Source: Alphaproteobacteria bacterium (GTDB taxonomy: Bacteria; Pseudomonadota; Alphaproteobacteria; Rhodospirillales; Casp-alpha2). Taken from it: a stretch of DNA of 64,000 nt. How positions within the stretch are numbered: position 1 is the stretch's first letter; each line of letters starts with the position of its first letter. Position numbers and translations under genes: made by a program. The stretch lies in contig JAJRRU010000001.1 in NCBI GenBank assembly GCA_024279135.1, positions 95,945 to 159,944 of the forward strand. The letters are read 5' to 3'. The notes under the pieces were generated by a model, which saw only the letters and a program-made list of their open reading frames with translations, made no database searches and had not been told where the DNA came from. Shown one piece after another: positions 1-8,826 of this stretch.

Positions 1-1066
1 CATCAACCCGGATGAAGTCCGGTTTTACCTGACCGTAAAGACGTTGCAGGTTTTCGGTTTGCCAGGCCGGGCCACTGCCGCCAAAACTGTCGCGCATGAC
101 CGGGACGGCGTATTCCAGGAATTCGGCGGACCGGCAGACCTGCATCTCGATCAACAAAGACTGGCTCTCGTGGGTGCTCATGCCCAGCGACTGGCCGACC
201 GGCTGGTTGCGCCATTGGCGTGGCAGGCCGAGTTCATAGAGACCATGCCCGGTTTCGTGCAAAATACCCATCAGGGCCGAGGTGAAATCGGCTTCGTCAT
301 AGCGGGTGGTCAGACGCACATCGTCGGGCACCCCGCCGCAAAACGGGTGCAGGCTGATATCGAGTCGCCCGTGATTGAAATCAAAACCCAGGGTTGCCAT
401 GAGTTTTTCACCCAGCGCACGCTGCTTTTCTATGGGAAAGGGGCCTTCGGGTATCAATGGCTGTGGTTTTCTGGCCTGATTCTCCAGGGCCTGGGCGATG
501 AAATCAGGCAGGAAACCGGCCAGATCATCGAACAGGACATCGATTTCAGCAACCCGGCCACCGGGTTCATAATCATCGAGCATTGCATCAGCCAGGCTCA
601 GCCCCAACACGTCAGCCTTTGCCTGTGCTGTTTCAAGCACCAGATCGAGCAGGGACTGAAGTTCTGGCAGCAATGATGCGTAGTCATTGTCCGGTCGTGC
701 GCTGCGCCATTTTTCCTCACAAATCGCCGAGGCACGGGTCAGTGCTTCGACCAGATCCTCGCTCAACGCCGTCGCCTTGCGCCAGTTGTGCTGCATTTCT
801 TTCAGGTTGGCCTGCTGCCAGCTATCGAGTGTGCTATCGTCTTGCGCGGCGTCCAGCAGATCGCCCATGTCCGGGGCCACCATCAGGCTGTGGGTTGTGG
901 CATTGAGCGCTGACATCTGTTCGGTCCGCGCGGCATATCCGCCGGGCGGCATCATGGCGGCCATGTCCCAGTGCAGCATGGCAGCTGCATCGTTCAGGGC
1001 CGAAATGCGGGCCATACGGGATTCCAGTTGCTGATAGGGGGTTTTGTTTTGTAGGGTCTGGAGCAA
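1..1066 (-). CDS. M32 family carboxypeptidase (carboxypeptidase Taq type), 3' end cut by window edge
   Basis: Cytoplasmic zinc metallopeptidase that removes C-terminal residues from peptides. The minus strand reads continuously for about 355 codons (family length is near 490-500), so the C-terminal part lies left of the window. The zinc site HETGH is at residues 270-274 and the family-typical HPF stretch precedes it by about 35 residues; the N-terminal part contains MLHWDMAAMMPPGG, a family hallmark. I place the start at a TTG (1064-1066), because GGAGG lies seven bases upstream; an ATG at 1080 is out of frame. It is divergent from znuA, 94 bases away. Family assignment is secure; the exact start is an inference. 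Confidence 0.87.
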   Translation of the reverse strand, partial: MLQTLQNKTPYQQLESRMARISALNDAAAMLHWDMAAMMPPGGYAARTEQMSALNATTHSLMVAPDMGDLLDAAQDDSTLDSWQQANLKEMQHNWRKATALSEDLVEALTRASAICEEKWRSARPDNDYASLLPELQSLLDLVLETAQAKADVLGLSLADAMLDDYEPGGRVAEIDVLFDDLAGFLPDFIAQALENQARKPQPLIPEGPFPIEKQRALGEKLMATLGFDFNHGRLDISLHPFCGGVPDDVRLTTRYDEADFTSALMGILHETGHGLYELGLPRQWRNQPVGQSLGMSTHESQSLLIEMQVCRSAEFLEYAVPVMRDSFGGSGPAWQTENLQRLYGQVKPDFIRVD

Positions 1067-1159
1067 AGAGTTGCCTCCATAATTGTTGGATTGATTGACA
1101 GACTGGCCAGAATGCAACACTACACGGGCCATGATTTTTGTTTGCGGAGATTAACACGA

Positions 1160-2143
1160 ATGCAGCGGTTTGTGACATACATGTTTCTGGTGCGGATGGT
1201 ATTAATTGCGGGTTTTATTCTTAGCGGATTTATGACCGACGCAAGGGCCGGCTCATGGACTGGTGGTGGGCCGCGTGTGGTTGTCACTATCGCCCCGGTA
1301 GGCGGGCTGGTGGCCCGTGTCATGGCTGGTATAGGGCAGCCTGAATTGCTTATTGCCGGTACGGTTTCACCCCATGCCTATAACCTGAAACCATCGGACG
1401 CAAAATTGCTTGAGGATGCGGAGGTTGTTTTCTGGATCGGTCCTGAACTGGAAACGGCATTGCGCAAACCTATCGAAGTCCTGAGTGGGGGTGCTCGGGT
1501 GGTTTCTTTTATGGCAATTTCGGAACTTGAGTTATTAACCCGGCGCAAAGCGGGCATCATTTCGCCAGACAATTCGCCAGCCATTTCGCCAGCCAATGAT
1601 CATGACCAGCGATCGGGCAGTCTCGATCCCCATATCTGGCTCGACCCCCGTAATGCGGCGATGATGCTCATGACCGTCGCGCGAACCCTGGCCGATCTGG
1701 ACCCGGATAACGGTGTGCAATACACGGAAAATGCCTTGGCCGGTGTACGAGAGATCGAACATCTGGACGCGGTACTGGCGACCCGGTTGGAAAAGCTGAA
1801 AATGGCACGACAGGGGTTTATCTTTTTCCACGATGCCTATCAATATTTCGAGCACCGTTATTCACTGAAACCGGCGGCCATTATTCAGATCGACCCGGAT
1901 CACGCACCCGGTGCCAGACGGTTGAGCCAGGTCCGCTCGGTTATCGAAAGTTTTAGCGCGGTTTGTGTTTTCTCCGAACCGCAATACAAACCACGGCTGA
2001 TTGAGACTTTGACGGAAAATACCACGGCCCGCCATGCCACCCTCGATCCCGTGGGCTCGACAATCAAGGCAGATGACAGGTTCTATGGAAAACTGATGCG
2101 TTCTTTTGTGGATGATTTTGTCGCTTGTCTGAGCGGCGAATGA
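1160..2143 (+). CDS. znuA: ZnuA-type zinc ABC transporter substrate-binding protein
   Basis: Periplasmic metal-binding protein of the cluster A-I (ZnuA/TroA) family, feeding a Znu-type importer. About 327 residues: an N-terminal hydrophobic signal segment, then VVVTIAPVGGLVARVM and the metal histidine in SPHAYNLKPSD. A short His/Asp loop (NDHDQRSGSLDPHIW) replaces the long His-rich loop of many ZnuA proteins. FFHDAYQYFEHRY and QIDPDHAPGARR supply the usual later motifs. An upstream in-frame ATG at 1091 exists, but ATG 1160 has GGAG about ten bases before it and puts the signal peptide near the start. The permease and ATPase genes (znuB, znuC) are not in the window. It converges with ctaB with one base between the stops. 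Confidence 0.85.
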   Translation: MQRFVTYMFLVRMVLIAGFILSGFMTDARAGSWTGGGPRVVVTIAPVGGLVARVMAGIGQPELLIAGTVSPHAYNLKPSDAKLLEDAEVVFWIGPELETALRKPIEVLSGGARVVSFMAISELELLTRRKAGIISPDNSPAISPANDHDQRSGSLDPHIWLDPRNAAMMLMTVARTLADLDPDNGVQYTENALAGVREIEHLDAVLATRLEKLKMARQGFIFFHDAYQYFEHRYSLKPAAIIQIDPDHAPGARRLSQVRSVIESFSAVCVFSEPQYKPRLIETLTENTTARHATLDPVGSTIKADDRFYGKLMRSFVDDFVACLSGE

Positions 2144-2144
2144 T

Positions 2145-3077
2145 CTAAATAAAAGTCATGACCGCCCGGTCAGCCAGCAGTAACAAGAAGATCAGGAACA
2201 GATAAAGAATCGAAAACAGAAACAACGGACGGGCGGCGTCCTCGTCGGCTTCTTTTTGCATCTTTGCCGCCCGGCGCAAAAATTCAAAACCCAGGACCAT
2301 AGCCCCGATCCCGTATAACCAGCCGGACATACCGATGGCGAACGGGATGGCTGTGGCGATTATCGTCAGCACCGTATAAATAACGATGTATCGGAGGGTG
2401 ACTTCTTTCCCGGCGACTACGGGCAACATGGGGACGGCTGCATCTTCGTAGTCCTGGCGACGGAACAAGGCCAGCGCCCAGGTATGGGGGGGCGTCCACA
2501 GAAAAATAATAAGGAACAGGGCAATAGCGCCCACGCCCACATCACCGGTCACGGCTGCCCAGCCAATAACCGGCGGCAGGGCACCGGACGCGCCACCGAT
2601 TACGATATTATGCGGTGTGCGGCGTTTGAGCCAGACCGTGTAGATGAAAACGTAATACAGGATCGTCGAGGCGAGCAGGACTGCGGCGGTCTGATTGACC
2701 CAGGCATCCATGGCAATGACGGAACCGATGCTGAGGATGATGCCGAACACCAGAGCCTTCCATGGTTCCATGCGACCGGCTGGCAAGGGGCGGTTCATGG
2801 TGCGGATCATATGCTGATCGATATCGCGGTCATACCACATATTTATAGCGCCCGACGCCCCGGCACCAATGGCGATACAAAGCACGGCAATGGCGGCCGT
2901 CATCATATTGATGGTGCCCGGTGCCAGCATCAGGCCGACCCAGGCGGTAAATACGACCAGAGACATGACACGGGGCTTCAGGATAATAGCGTATTCTACT
3001 ATACGAAACCGTAACTGCCGGTGTTGCCCCGTTACGTTATCTTCTTCGGTATTGGTTGGACTGACCATGAATTTCAT
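2145..3077 (-). CDS. ctaB: Heme O synthase (protoheme IX farnesyltransferase)
   Basis: Inner-membrane UbiA-family prenyltransferase that adds a farnesyl group to heme B, giving heme O, the precursor of heme A for the aa3 oxidase encoded at 8.8-12.8 kb. 310 residues with about eight hydrophobic segments. The diagnostic aspartate-rich motif is NMWYDRDIDQHMIRT with NRPLPAG after it, and the second is in RRQDYEDAAVPMLPV; LKPRVMSLVVFTA marks the N-terminal segment. In many alphaproteobacteria ctaB lies inside the cox operon between coxA and ctaG; here it stands alone about 6 kb away. M4 (position 3068) is an alternative start. Confidence 0.95.
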   Translation of the reverse strand: MKFMVSPTNTEEDNVTGQHRQLRFRIVEYAIILKPRVMSLVVFTAWVGLMLAPGTINMMTAAIAVLCIAIGAGASGAINMWYDRDIDQHMIRTMNRPLPAGRMEPWKALVFGIILSIGSVIAMDAWVNQTAAVLLASTILYYVFIYTVWLKRRTPHNIVIGGASGALPPVIGWAAVTGDVGVGAIALFLIIFLWTPPHTWALALFRRQDYEDAAVPMLPVVAGKEVTLRYIVIYTVLTIIATAIPFAIGMSGWLYGIGAMVLGFEFLRRAAKMQKEADEDAARPLFLFSILYLFLIFLLLLADRAVMTFI

Positions 3078-3121
3078 CTGTTATGTGTGATTATCGGCGA
3101 CTATAGGATAATATCAACTGA

Positions 3122-4081
3122 TTATATACAGCCATTTTTCAAGATTTCTGAACCCGGTTGTTCCGGTTCCTGATCGCTTATTACAGCAGGAAACCCGGAA
3201 GCCCGCAGATCAATGTCGTAATCATCTTCCAGACGCTTTACAATCATGGATGACCATGCACGTGTGCCGTACCTATTTTGGCCATCTTTAAAAATATTCA
3301 AGACCACCGGGGAAATCTCCAAAGGCAGACCAGCTCGTTCAGCCAGATTGCCGAACAGTGTCATATCCTTGAGCACCAGGTCCATGGTGAAATTAATATT
3401 ATAACTGCCGTTCAGGATCACCTGGCTCTCGGTTTCATGGACGAAAGAATTACCCGATGAAATTCTGATTGCCTCATAGGCCGCGTTCAAATCGATGCCT
3501 GATTTTGCCGCCGTACCCAGTGCTTCACCCAGAGCGACCAGATGCACGGAAGCCAGATAGTTGGAGATCACTTTCAAGACTGATGCCGAGCCCAGGGGGC
3601 CGGTGTGCAAGATGTTTTGCCCCATGGCACACAAGACTGGTAAGGCTCGCTCAAAAGTTTCCCGCTCACCACCGGCGAAAATGGCGATGTTGCCGGTTGC
3701 CGCGCGGTGGCACCCGCCCGATACCGGGCTGTCCAGAGATGCCGCACCTTTTGCAATAACTTTTTTACCCAGACGTTTTACCTCGGCTTCATCCGTGGTG
3801 CTCATCTCGAGCCAGATCTTACCACCCGACAGGCCGGCAATAATCCCGTCTTCGGCCTCCATGACAGAGGCACTGATAACCGGTGAGGGCAGGCAGGTGA
3901 TAATGAGGTCTGTGGTCTCGGCCATTTGTTTTGGAGTTTCGGCCCAGTTTGCACCGTTTTCCAGAAGCGGTGATGCGGCGTTTTTATCCAGATCGAGCAC
4001 GGTGAGCGCAAAACCGTTGCGCAGCAGGCTGCCTGCAAGTTTTCCACCTACATTACCCAGCCCGATAAATCCTATTTTCAT
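3122..4081 (-). CDS. NAD(P)-dependent oxidoreductase, 3-hydroxyisobutyrate dehydrogenase family
   Basis: Beta-hydroxyacid dehydrogenase, 319 residues. The N-terminal Rossmann motif GFIGLGNVGGKLAG binds NAD(P); the substrate motif SPVSGGCHRAATGNIA and the catalytic lysine in SVLKVISNYLAS are both present. The substrate cannot be read from sequence: relatives act on 3-hydroxyisobutyrate, tartronate semialdehyde, glyoxylate/succinate semialdehyde and sulfolactaldehyde. It is followed on the same strand (upstream) by an enolase-superfamily enzyme 26 bases away and a Zn alcohol dehydrogenase, so the three probably form one operon for sugar-acid or hydroxyacid catabolism. Confidence 0.8.
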   Translation of the reverse strand: MKIGFIGLGNVGGKLAGSLLRNGFALTVLDLDKNAASPLLENGANWAETPKQMAETTDLIITCLPSPVISASVMEAEDGIIAGLSGGKIWLEMSTTDEAEVKRLGKKVIAKGAASLDSPVSGGCHRAATGNIAIFAGGERETFERALPVLCAMGQNILHTGPLGSASVLKVISNYLASVHLVALGEALGTAAKSGIDLNAAYEAIRISSGNSFVHETESQVILNGSYNINFTMDLVLKDMTLFGNLAERAGLPLEISPVVLNIFKDGQNRYGTRAWSSMIVKRLEDDYDIDLRASGFPAVISDQEPEQPGSEILKNGCI

Positions 4082-4107
4082 GATATCTGCGTCCTGTCCA
4101 TTTGTGT

Positions 4108-5304
4108 TTATAGAATGGGGGTCTCATGCATTTCAAGATGCAGCCGGTCATCCTCATAGGGGTGGGCCAGGGCGACCTCTTCGTCCAGTTCCACACCCAG
4201 GCCCGGCTCGGTGGGCGGGATAACATAACCATCCTGCCAGGTTATGGGTTTTTTGAGAATTTTGCTGTGGAACCCGCCCCACTGCTGGATGCTTTCCAGG
4301 ATCAGGAAGTTTGGCGAGCACGCGCTGATCTGAATATTGGCCGCGCCCTCGATGGGGCCGCAATACAGATGGGGTGCGATTTGGGCGTGATAGGTCTCGG
4401 CCATGCCGGCGATTTTCTTGGCTTCCAGAATACCGCCGACCCGTCCCAATGCCATTTGCAGGATGGATGCGGCCTGATTTTCCAGCACGCGGGCAAATTC
4501 GTATTTGGTGGTCAATCTCTCACCTGTCGCCACCGGTATGGTGGTCTGGCGGGCCACACGGGCCATTTCACGGGGGTTTTCCGGTGGTGTGGGTTCTTCA
4601 AACCATAACGGATCGAAAGGCTCAAGCTGGCGGGCCAGACGGATCGCCCCGGCGGGGGTGAACTGGCCGTGGGTACCGAACAGCAGGTCAGCCGAAGTGC
4701 CAACGGCCTGTCGGATTTTATCGAGGAATTCAACCGATCTGGCGATATCATCCAGCCCGGGCTGGCGCGGATCGAACACACTGTAAGGCCCGGCCGGATC
4801 AAATTTTATGGCCGTAAAGCCTTGCGATACGTAACGAGCGGCCTGTTCGGCGGAGCGATCTGCATCGCCGTAAAAGTTTTGCGCATCTTCGCCATCTTCC
4901 GGGTACAGGTAGGTATAGGATCGCAGTTTTTCGTGGACCTGTCCGCCGAGAAGCTCATAAACAGGTTTGCCTACATCCTTGCCGATGATGTCCCAGCACG
5001 CCATTTCAATGCCGCTCAGAATACCCATCACCGACACATCGGGCCGCAGTGTATACCCGGCACCATAAACCGAGCGCCATAATTGTTCGATCTTAAAGGG
5101 GTCATGACCCTGAACGTGACGGGCGAATACATCCTCGATCATTGTAGCGATGGTATGGGGGCCGAACGTAGCGGCGTATACCTCGCCGAACCCTTCGACG
5201 CCAGTGTCAGTGGTCAGCTTCAGGAATATAAAATACCGGCCGCCGAAATGGGGCGGAGGATTACCGACGACGAAGGTTTTTAAATCAACAATTTTCATGG
5301 GCAA
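4108..5304 (-). CDS. Mandelate racemase/muconate lactonizing enzyme family protein (galactonate dehydratase-like)
   Basis: Enolase-superfamily enzyme of 398 residues, probably acting on an acid sugar. The N-terminal capping domain begins KIVDLKTFVVGNPPPH. The barrel carries FEEPTPPEN and GERLTTKYEF (two acidic ligand positions), and QIAPHLYCGPIEGA, which matches the catalytic His region of galactonate dehydratase. Two positions are unusual. The strand that normally ends in a metal-binding Asp reads LLFGTHGQF, and the usual QPD reads QMALGRVGG, so the Asp that normally pairs with the catalytic His appears to be Ala. Either this is a divergent dehydratase/racemase subgroup or its function has changed. 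Likely co-transcribed with the flanking dehydrogenases. Confidence 0.8.
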   Translation of the reverse strand: MPMKIVDLKTFVVGNPPPHFGGRYFIFLKLTTDTGVEGFGEVYAATFGPHTIATMIEDVFARHVQGHDPFKIEQLWRSVYGAGYTLRPDVSVMGILSGIEMACWDIIGKDVGKPVYELLGGQVHEKLRSYTYLYPEDGEDAQNFYGDADRSAEQAARYVSQGFTAIKFDPAGPYSVFDPRQPGLDDIARSVEFLDKIRQAVGTSADLLFGTHGQFTPAGAIRLARQLEPFDPLWFEEPTPPENPREMARVARQTTIPVATGERLTTKYEFARVLENQAASILQMALGRVGGILEAKKIAGMAETYHAQIAPHLYCGPIEGAANIQISACSPNFLILESIQQWGGFHSKILKKPITWQDGYVIPPTEPGLGVELDEEVALAHPYEDDRLHLEMHETPIL

Positions 5305-5325
5305 GCTGCCTTGATCAATGGGGGG

Positions 5326-6417
5326 CTAAAAAACGATTATATTGCGCAGAGCCTCGCCGCTGCGCGATGATGCAATGGCCTCGTTGATGTCGTCCAGAGG
5401 GTATTGCCCGGAGATTAGTTCGTCGAGTTTCAGGCGGCCTTGCTGATAGAGCGAGACCAGATAGGGGATATCCACGGCGGTGTTGCTGGAACCCATTTTG
5501 GAACCCAGGATGCGCTGGTTTTGCGCTGAAAGCCCGACGGGCTCAAATTCTGACATGACACCACTTGCTGGCATCCCGACCAAAACAACGGCACCAGTTG
5601 GCCCGATAAGCTCGTAGGCACTATCGATTGCCGACTTTGCCCCAACGGTGACGAAGACATAATCGGCACCCCGCCCGCTGGTCATGGCCCGGACGGTTTG
5701 CGCCATCTTGCCCTCGTCCATGACCTTGCTCACCTCAATGGTATGGGTCGCCCCGAAGGTTCGCGCGACCTGTAATTTGGCGGGTGAAATATCCACCGCG
5801 ATAATCGTCGCGGCACCACTGATCGCAGCTCCTTGCACCGTGTTCAGGCCAACCCCGCCGGTTCCAACCACCACCACGCTGCTGCCCGCAGGTACCCGGG
5901 CGGTGTTAACCACCGCACCGAAACCGGTCAGCACCCCGCAGGCCAGCAGGCTGGCACTGATCAAGGGCACGGTCTTATCGATGGCGATGGCCTGGGAAGT
6001 GTGAACCAGAACAAACTCGGCAAAAGCACCGGTCCCCAAACCGTGGGTCAGGGACGAACCGCCAGTATCACAAAGCGGGCTTTGGGTATCCAGCGGGAAA
6101 CTGGTCTCGCAAGCCACCGACATGCCTTGCGCGCAATAATGGCAATATCCACACGACCGGATCAGGGTAACCACCACATGATCGCCCGGTATTACGGTTT
6201 CCACGCCACTGCCAACCGATTGAACGATACCGGATGCTTCGTGGCCGTAGACGGCTGGCAATTGACCGCCCCAGCCGCCGTCCATGAAGATGAGGTCACT
6301 GTGGCAGATGGCGCACGCGGCCAGTTTGACCATGACCTCGCCGGGGCCAGGCAAGGCAATGTCCACGTCTTCGATGGTCAGGGGTTGTTTGAACTCTCGG
6401 CAAACTGCGGCTTTCAT
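5326..6417 (-). CDS. Zinc-dependent alcohol dehydrogenase (medium-chain family)
   Basis: 363-residue medium-chain dehydrogenase. Catalytic zinc residues are visible at C38-H39 and H59-E60 (in VYGHEASG), and the structural zinc lobe is C89, C92, C95 and C103. The Rossmann motif VVVGTGGVGLNTVQGA binds NAD(H). The length and the structural lobe recall class III (glutathione-linked formaldehyde) and Mycobacterium-type mycothiol-linked enzymes, but substrate is not certain. It is the first gene of a minus-strand run with the enolase-superfamily protein and the HIBADH-like protein, 21 bases upstream of the former, suggesting oxidation of an alcohol intermediate in the same route. Confidence 0.87.
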   Translation of the reverse strand: MKAAVCREFKQPLTIEDVDIALPGPGEVMVKLAACAICHSDLIFMDGGWGGQLPAVYGHEASGIVQSVGSGVETVIPGDHVVVTLIRSCGYCHYCAQGMSVACETSFPLDTQSPLCDTGGSSLTHGLGTGAFAEFVLVHTSQAIAIDKTVPLISASLLACGVLTGFGAVVNTARVPAGSSVVVVGTGGVGLNTVQGAAISGAATIIAVDISPAKLQVARTFGATHTIEVSKVMDEGKMAQTVRAMTSGRGADYVFVTVGAKSAIDSAYELIGPTGAVVLVGMPASGVMSEFEPVGLSAQNQRILGSKMGSSNTAVDIPYLVSLYQQGRLKLDELISGQYPLDDINEAIASSRSGEALRNIIVF

Positions 6418-6430
6418 GCGACGCCTTTCC

Positions 6431-7831
6431 TTAAGCGTAATCAGGGGATTTCTTTTTTAGCAGGGCTTTGGCACAAATCCAGATAAACATGATGCCCCCA
6501 ATGACCGCAATGGCGGCACCCACACCGTTCATGTAAAGTCCGATTTTGGCACCCAATGCTTCCAGACCCTGTTCGTCACCGGCGGTTTTGCGCGGCGCGC
6601 CATATCCTCCGGCCAGAAACAACCCGACCGAAGCGATCATCTGGCCCACGGCATAAAGCCAGATCAAGACCCGCTTGCTGCGCCCCGGTTCAATTGGGCG
6701 CTTTATCACCGGCAATACAAAGTTCAGGAACAACCCCATGAACACGATATTGACCGCGGCGATGACGGCGTGATAGTGGGCCGGGGTGCGGGTGTCGCTG
6801 CCGTCCACAAACAAACCCAGGAAACCACCGATGGCAAAGGTCATCAGCGATAAAACCAGGCACAGGAAACCGATATCACTGAACGGCAGGTTCTGGCCGG
6901 AAAAATGCTTTCGAAGGGCAGAGATCAACGCCAGCGACATAATCACCACAGGGGGGGCCAGAAAATATTGCAGATCGGTGAATATGGTCACCAGTTCGCC
7001 AGCGTCCGGATCATAAATCCCATACAGGAACGGCATGGCAAAGGGGGGGGCGACACAAAGCATCAGCACAATCCGCATAACCTTGCGGCTGACCGGTGGT
7101 TTGGCCATGATCTGGTGGGCCAGCAAATACCATCCGCTCAGCATGAGCATGGTATTGAGATATTGCAAAGTATGCCCGCCGCCCCAGAAAACATCCTCAT
7201 TAAAACGGCTGTCTATCACGTCCCCGACCCGTGGCGCATAGGCCAATAAAAAACAGATCAAGGCGGATATCAGGATGAAACACCCGGCACTGGCCATCTC
7301 GGTATAAGGGGTGGCCATGGCGTCGTGTTTTCGTGCATTGGCAATAAAACGAGCAATAATCAGGATCAACGCACCGGCAAATATAATCAACCCGGCATAA
7401 TACAAAGGGTCAATAATGACCGGTACATAGTTGTTCAGAGAGGCTTCACCACGATCCATCAGGGCCGGGATTGCCAGCAAAAGCACGCTGATTACCGCTG
7501 CCCAGACAGACAGGGTGCCCGTAAATTTGAGCCGCAGGACAGCCGTGCCACAAAGTGCTGTTACCGCCGTAATAAACATGCCGAAGACTGCCAGAAACCA
7601 GACCACGAAGGAAAATATCACATGAATGACCAGCCCTTTGTGGAAAAAATCCAGTGGCCAGGGAAAGCTCTGTTCGATACCGGGTATGCGGCTGATGGCC
7701 AGAAGAAGGGCGAAAACACCGGCAAGGGCCAGTGATCCGATGCCGAGCAGCGCCCAGCCGCGTAATTCTCCCGCCAGATTGTGACTTTCGACGGCGTTCG
7801 CAAATGCGGCGATTGGTTCTGAATTTTGCAT
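6431..7831 (-). CDS. Heme-copper oxidase subunit I-like membrane protein, non-canonical
   Basis: 466 residues with about twelve hydrophobic segments. It resembles subunit I of heme-copper oxidases, nearer to cbb3 or nitric-oxide-reductase types: candidate heme ligand His64 or His70 (FHKGLVIHVIFSFVVW), His220 in WGGGHTLQ where a CuB His normally sits, and His352/His354 in TPAHYHAVIAAVN where the two C-terminal heme ligands sit. The paired CuB histidines of a normal oxidase are not seen; that stretch reads FTDLQYFLAPP. The Tyr of HPEVY is also missing. No subunit II or cytochrome c subunit is nearby. It is followed upstream by DUF420 and a 35-residue peptide in the same direction. Catalytic activity is uncertain. 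Confidence 0.7.
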   Translation of the reverse strand: MQNSEPIAAFANAVESHNLAGELRGWALLGIGSLALAGVFALLLAISRIPGIEQSFPWPLDFFHKGLVIHVIFSFVVWFLAVFGMFITAVTALCGTAVLRLKFTGTLSVWAAVISVLLLAIPALMDRGEASLNNYVPVIIDPLYYAGLIIFAGALILIIARFIANARKHDAMATPYTEMASAGCFILISALICFLLAYAPRVGDVIDSRFNEDVFWGGGHTLQYLNTMLMLSGWYLLAHQIMAKPPVSRKVMRIVLMLCVAPPFAMPFLYGIYDPDAGELVTIFTDLQYFLAPPVVIMSLALISALRKHFSGQNLPFSDIGFLCLVLSLMTFAIGGFLGLFVDGSDTRTPAHYHAVIAAVNIVFMGLFLNFVLPVIKRPIEPGRSKRVLIWLYAVGQMIASVGLFLAGGYGAPRKTAGDEQGLEALGAKIGLYMNGVGAAIAVIGGIMFIWICAKALLKKKSPDYA

Positions 7832-7843
7832 GGCGGATAAACT

Positions 7844-8275
7844 TTACACCCCGGTATAAGGAAACAGGTGGACGGTCATGACATAAACCCCAACCCCCGA
7901 TACACCGACCCACATCCAGAGCGGCCATGTGTAGCGGGCTATTTTGCGGTGGTGTGTAAAATTACCCTTGAAGGCTCGCCAGACGGTTATGGGAACCATA
8001 ACAGTGATGATAATGGCGCCGAGCACATGGGTAATCAGCAAGGTGAAATAAAGCGGTCGCACCAGTCCCTCTCCACCGAACCTGGCGAAGCCGGAATTGG
8101 CCTTGTAAATCACATAAAAGATCAGAAAAAAGCCGGAAACCACCAATGCACAGATCATAGCCATGCGGTGTTTATCACGATTTCCCGAGCGTATGTATAG
8201 ATAGGCAGCCATTAAAAACAGCACACTCAGGGCATTTAACCCAGCAATGACATGGGGAAAATCAGAAATTTCCAT
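7844..8275 (-). CDS. DUF420 membrane protein (CtaM/YozB-like)
   Basis: 143 residues with four predicted membrane helices. Sequence features fit DUF420: ALSVLFLMAAYLYIR, HRMAMICALVVSGFFLIFYVIYK, TLLITHVLGAIIITVMVPIT and the C-terminal WPLWMWVGVSGVGVYVM. In Gram-positive bacteria the family member CtaM is needed for a functional heme A oxidase. Several histidines lie at helix ends (H36, H82 and the HH before the last helix). It sits between the orphan subunit I-like gene (12 bases downstream) and a micro-protein gene, and faces the coxBAC operon, so an oxidase-assembly role is a reasonable inference. Confidence 0.8.
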   Translation of the reverse strand: MEISDFPHVIAGLNALSVLFLMAAYLYIRSGNRDKHRMAMICALVVSGFFLIFYVIYKANSGFARFGGEGLVRPLYFTLLITHVLGAIIITVMVPITVWRAFKGNFTHHRKIARYTWPLWMWVGVSGVGVYVMTVHLFPYTGV

Positions 8276-8281
8276 GGTTAA

Positions 8282-8389
8282 TCAGGACTCCAGAGGCAGT
8301 ACAAAAAACAGACTGACAAACATGAGTATTGCGGCCCCCAAAAGTACAACAAGGAAAACCCAATTGCTTATTTTTTTCTTCTCATCCAT
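8282..8389 (-). CDS. 35-residue single-pass membrane peptide beside DUF420
   Basis: A short open frame starting ATG-GAT-GAG at 8389 and ending TGA at 8282. The product begins MDEKKKISNWVFLVV and ends FFVLPLES. It has a charged, lysine-rich N-terminus, one hydrophobic helix of about 22 residues, and a short tail, as expected for a small oxidase-associated subunit or assembly peptide. The stop lies only six bases before the DUF420 start, so the two are probably translated together. The upstream region is A-rich with no clear Shine-Dalgarno. No family could be named; the reading frame, membrane pattern and position are the evidence. Confidence 0.6.
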   Translation of the reverse strand: MDEKKKISNWVFLVVLLGAAILMFVSLFFVLPLES

Positions 8390-8826
8390 CGTTTTTTTTT
8401 CCTGATATTGATAAAAATGGCATTGATATATTATCGATTATAAAAATGGTTCGGCGGTGATCTGCTGATCTAATAATAGTAAATTTATTATTTAACTATA
8501 GTATAAATTGTGATACATTCACTTTTTTTGTACATGTTATTCTATGCCTATCACTCGTTCTCCAGTCAAGAATGGATTGTTGTTCATTGTTCGTGAAATT
8601 TTCTCTTGATGACATCCAGACATGATAGCATGGGGAAAATATCTTAAAATTGTTTTATTTATCAGTAGTTGTGTGTAATTTAAGTGTCATAATAATTCAA
8701 AATAATACTTGAAAGAAAAATGTTAGCTATTTACAAATAGCTATTACGCTAAAGTTTCGCAATATCAATATATGGTGCTTCAGGGGAGGCACTTTACAGT
8801 AAAGAATGTTTAAGTAGGGTCATATC
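8390..8826. promoter_or_regulatory. AT-rich divergent intergenic region upstream of coxB
   Basis: About 437 bases between the minus-strand DUF420 group and coxB, with no credible gene on either strand. It is much richer in A and T than the neighbours and must hold the promoters for both divergent transcripts. I could not pick out a convincing FNR box, -35/-10 pair or other named operator. AGGG sits about ten bases before the coxB TTG start. Confidence 0.5.

Noticed and set aside
44..1034. Plus-strand frames over the first kilobase
   Set aside because: They lie antisense to the M32 peptidase, whose minus-strand frame has the zinc motif and family text.
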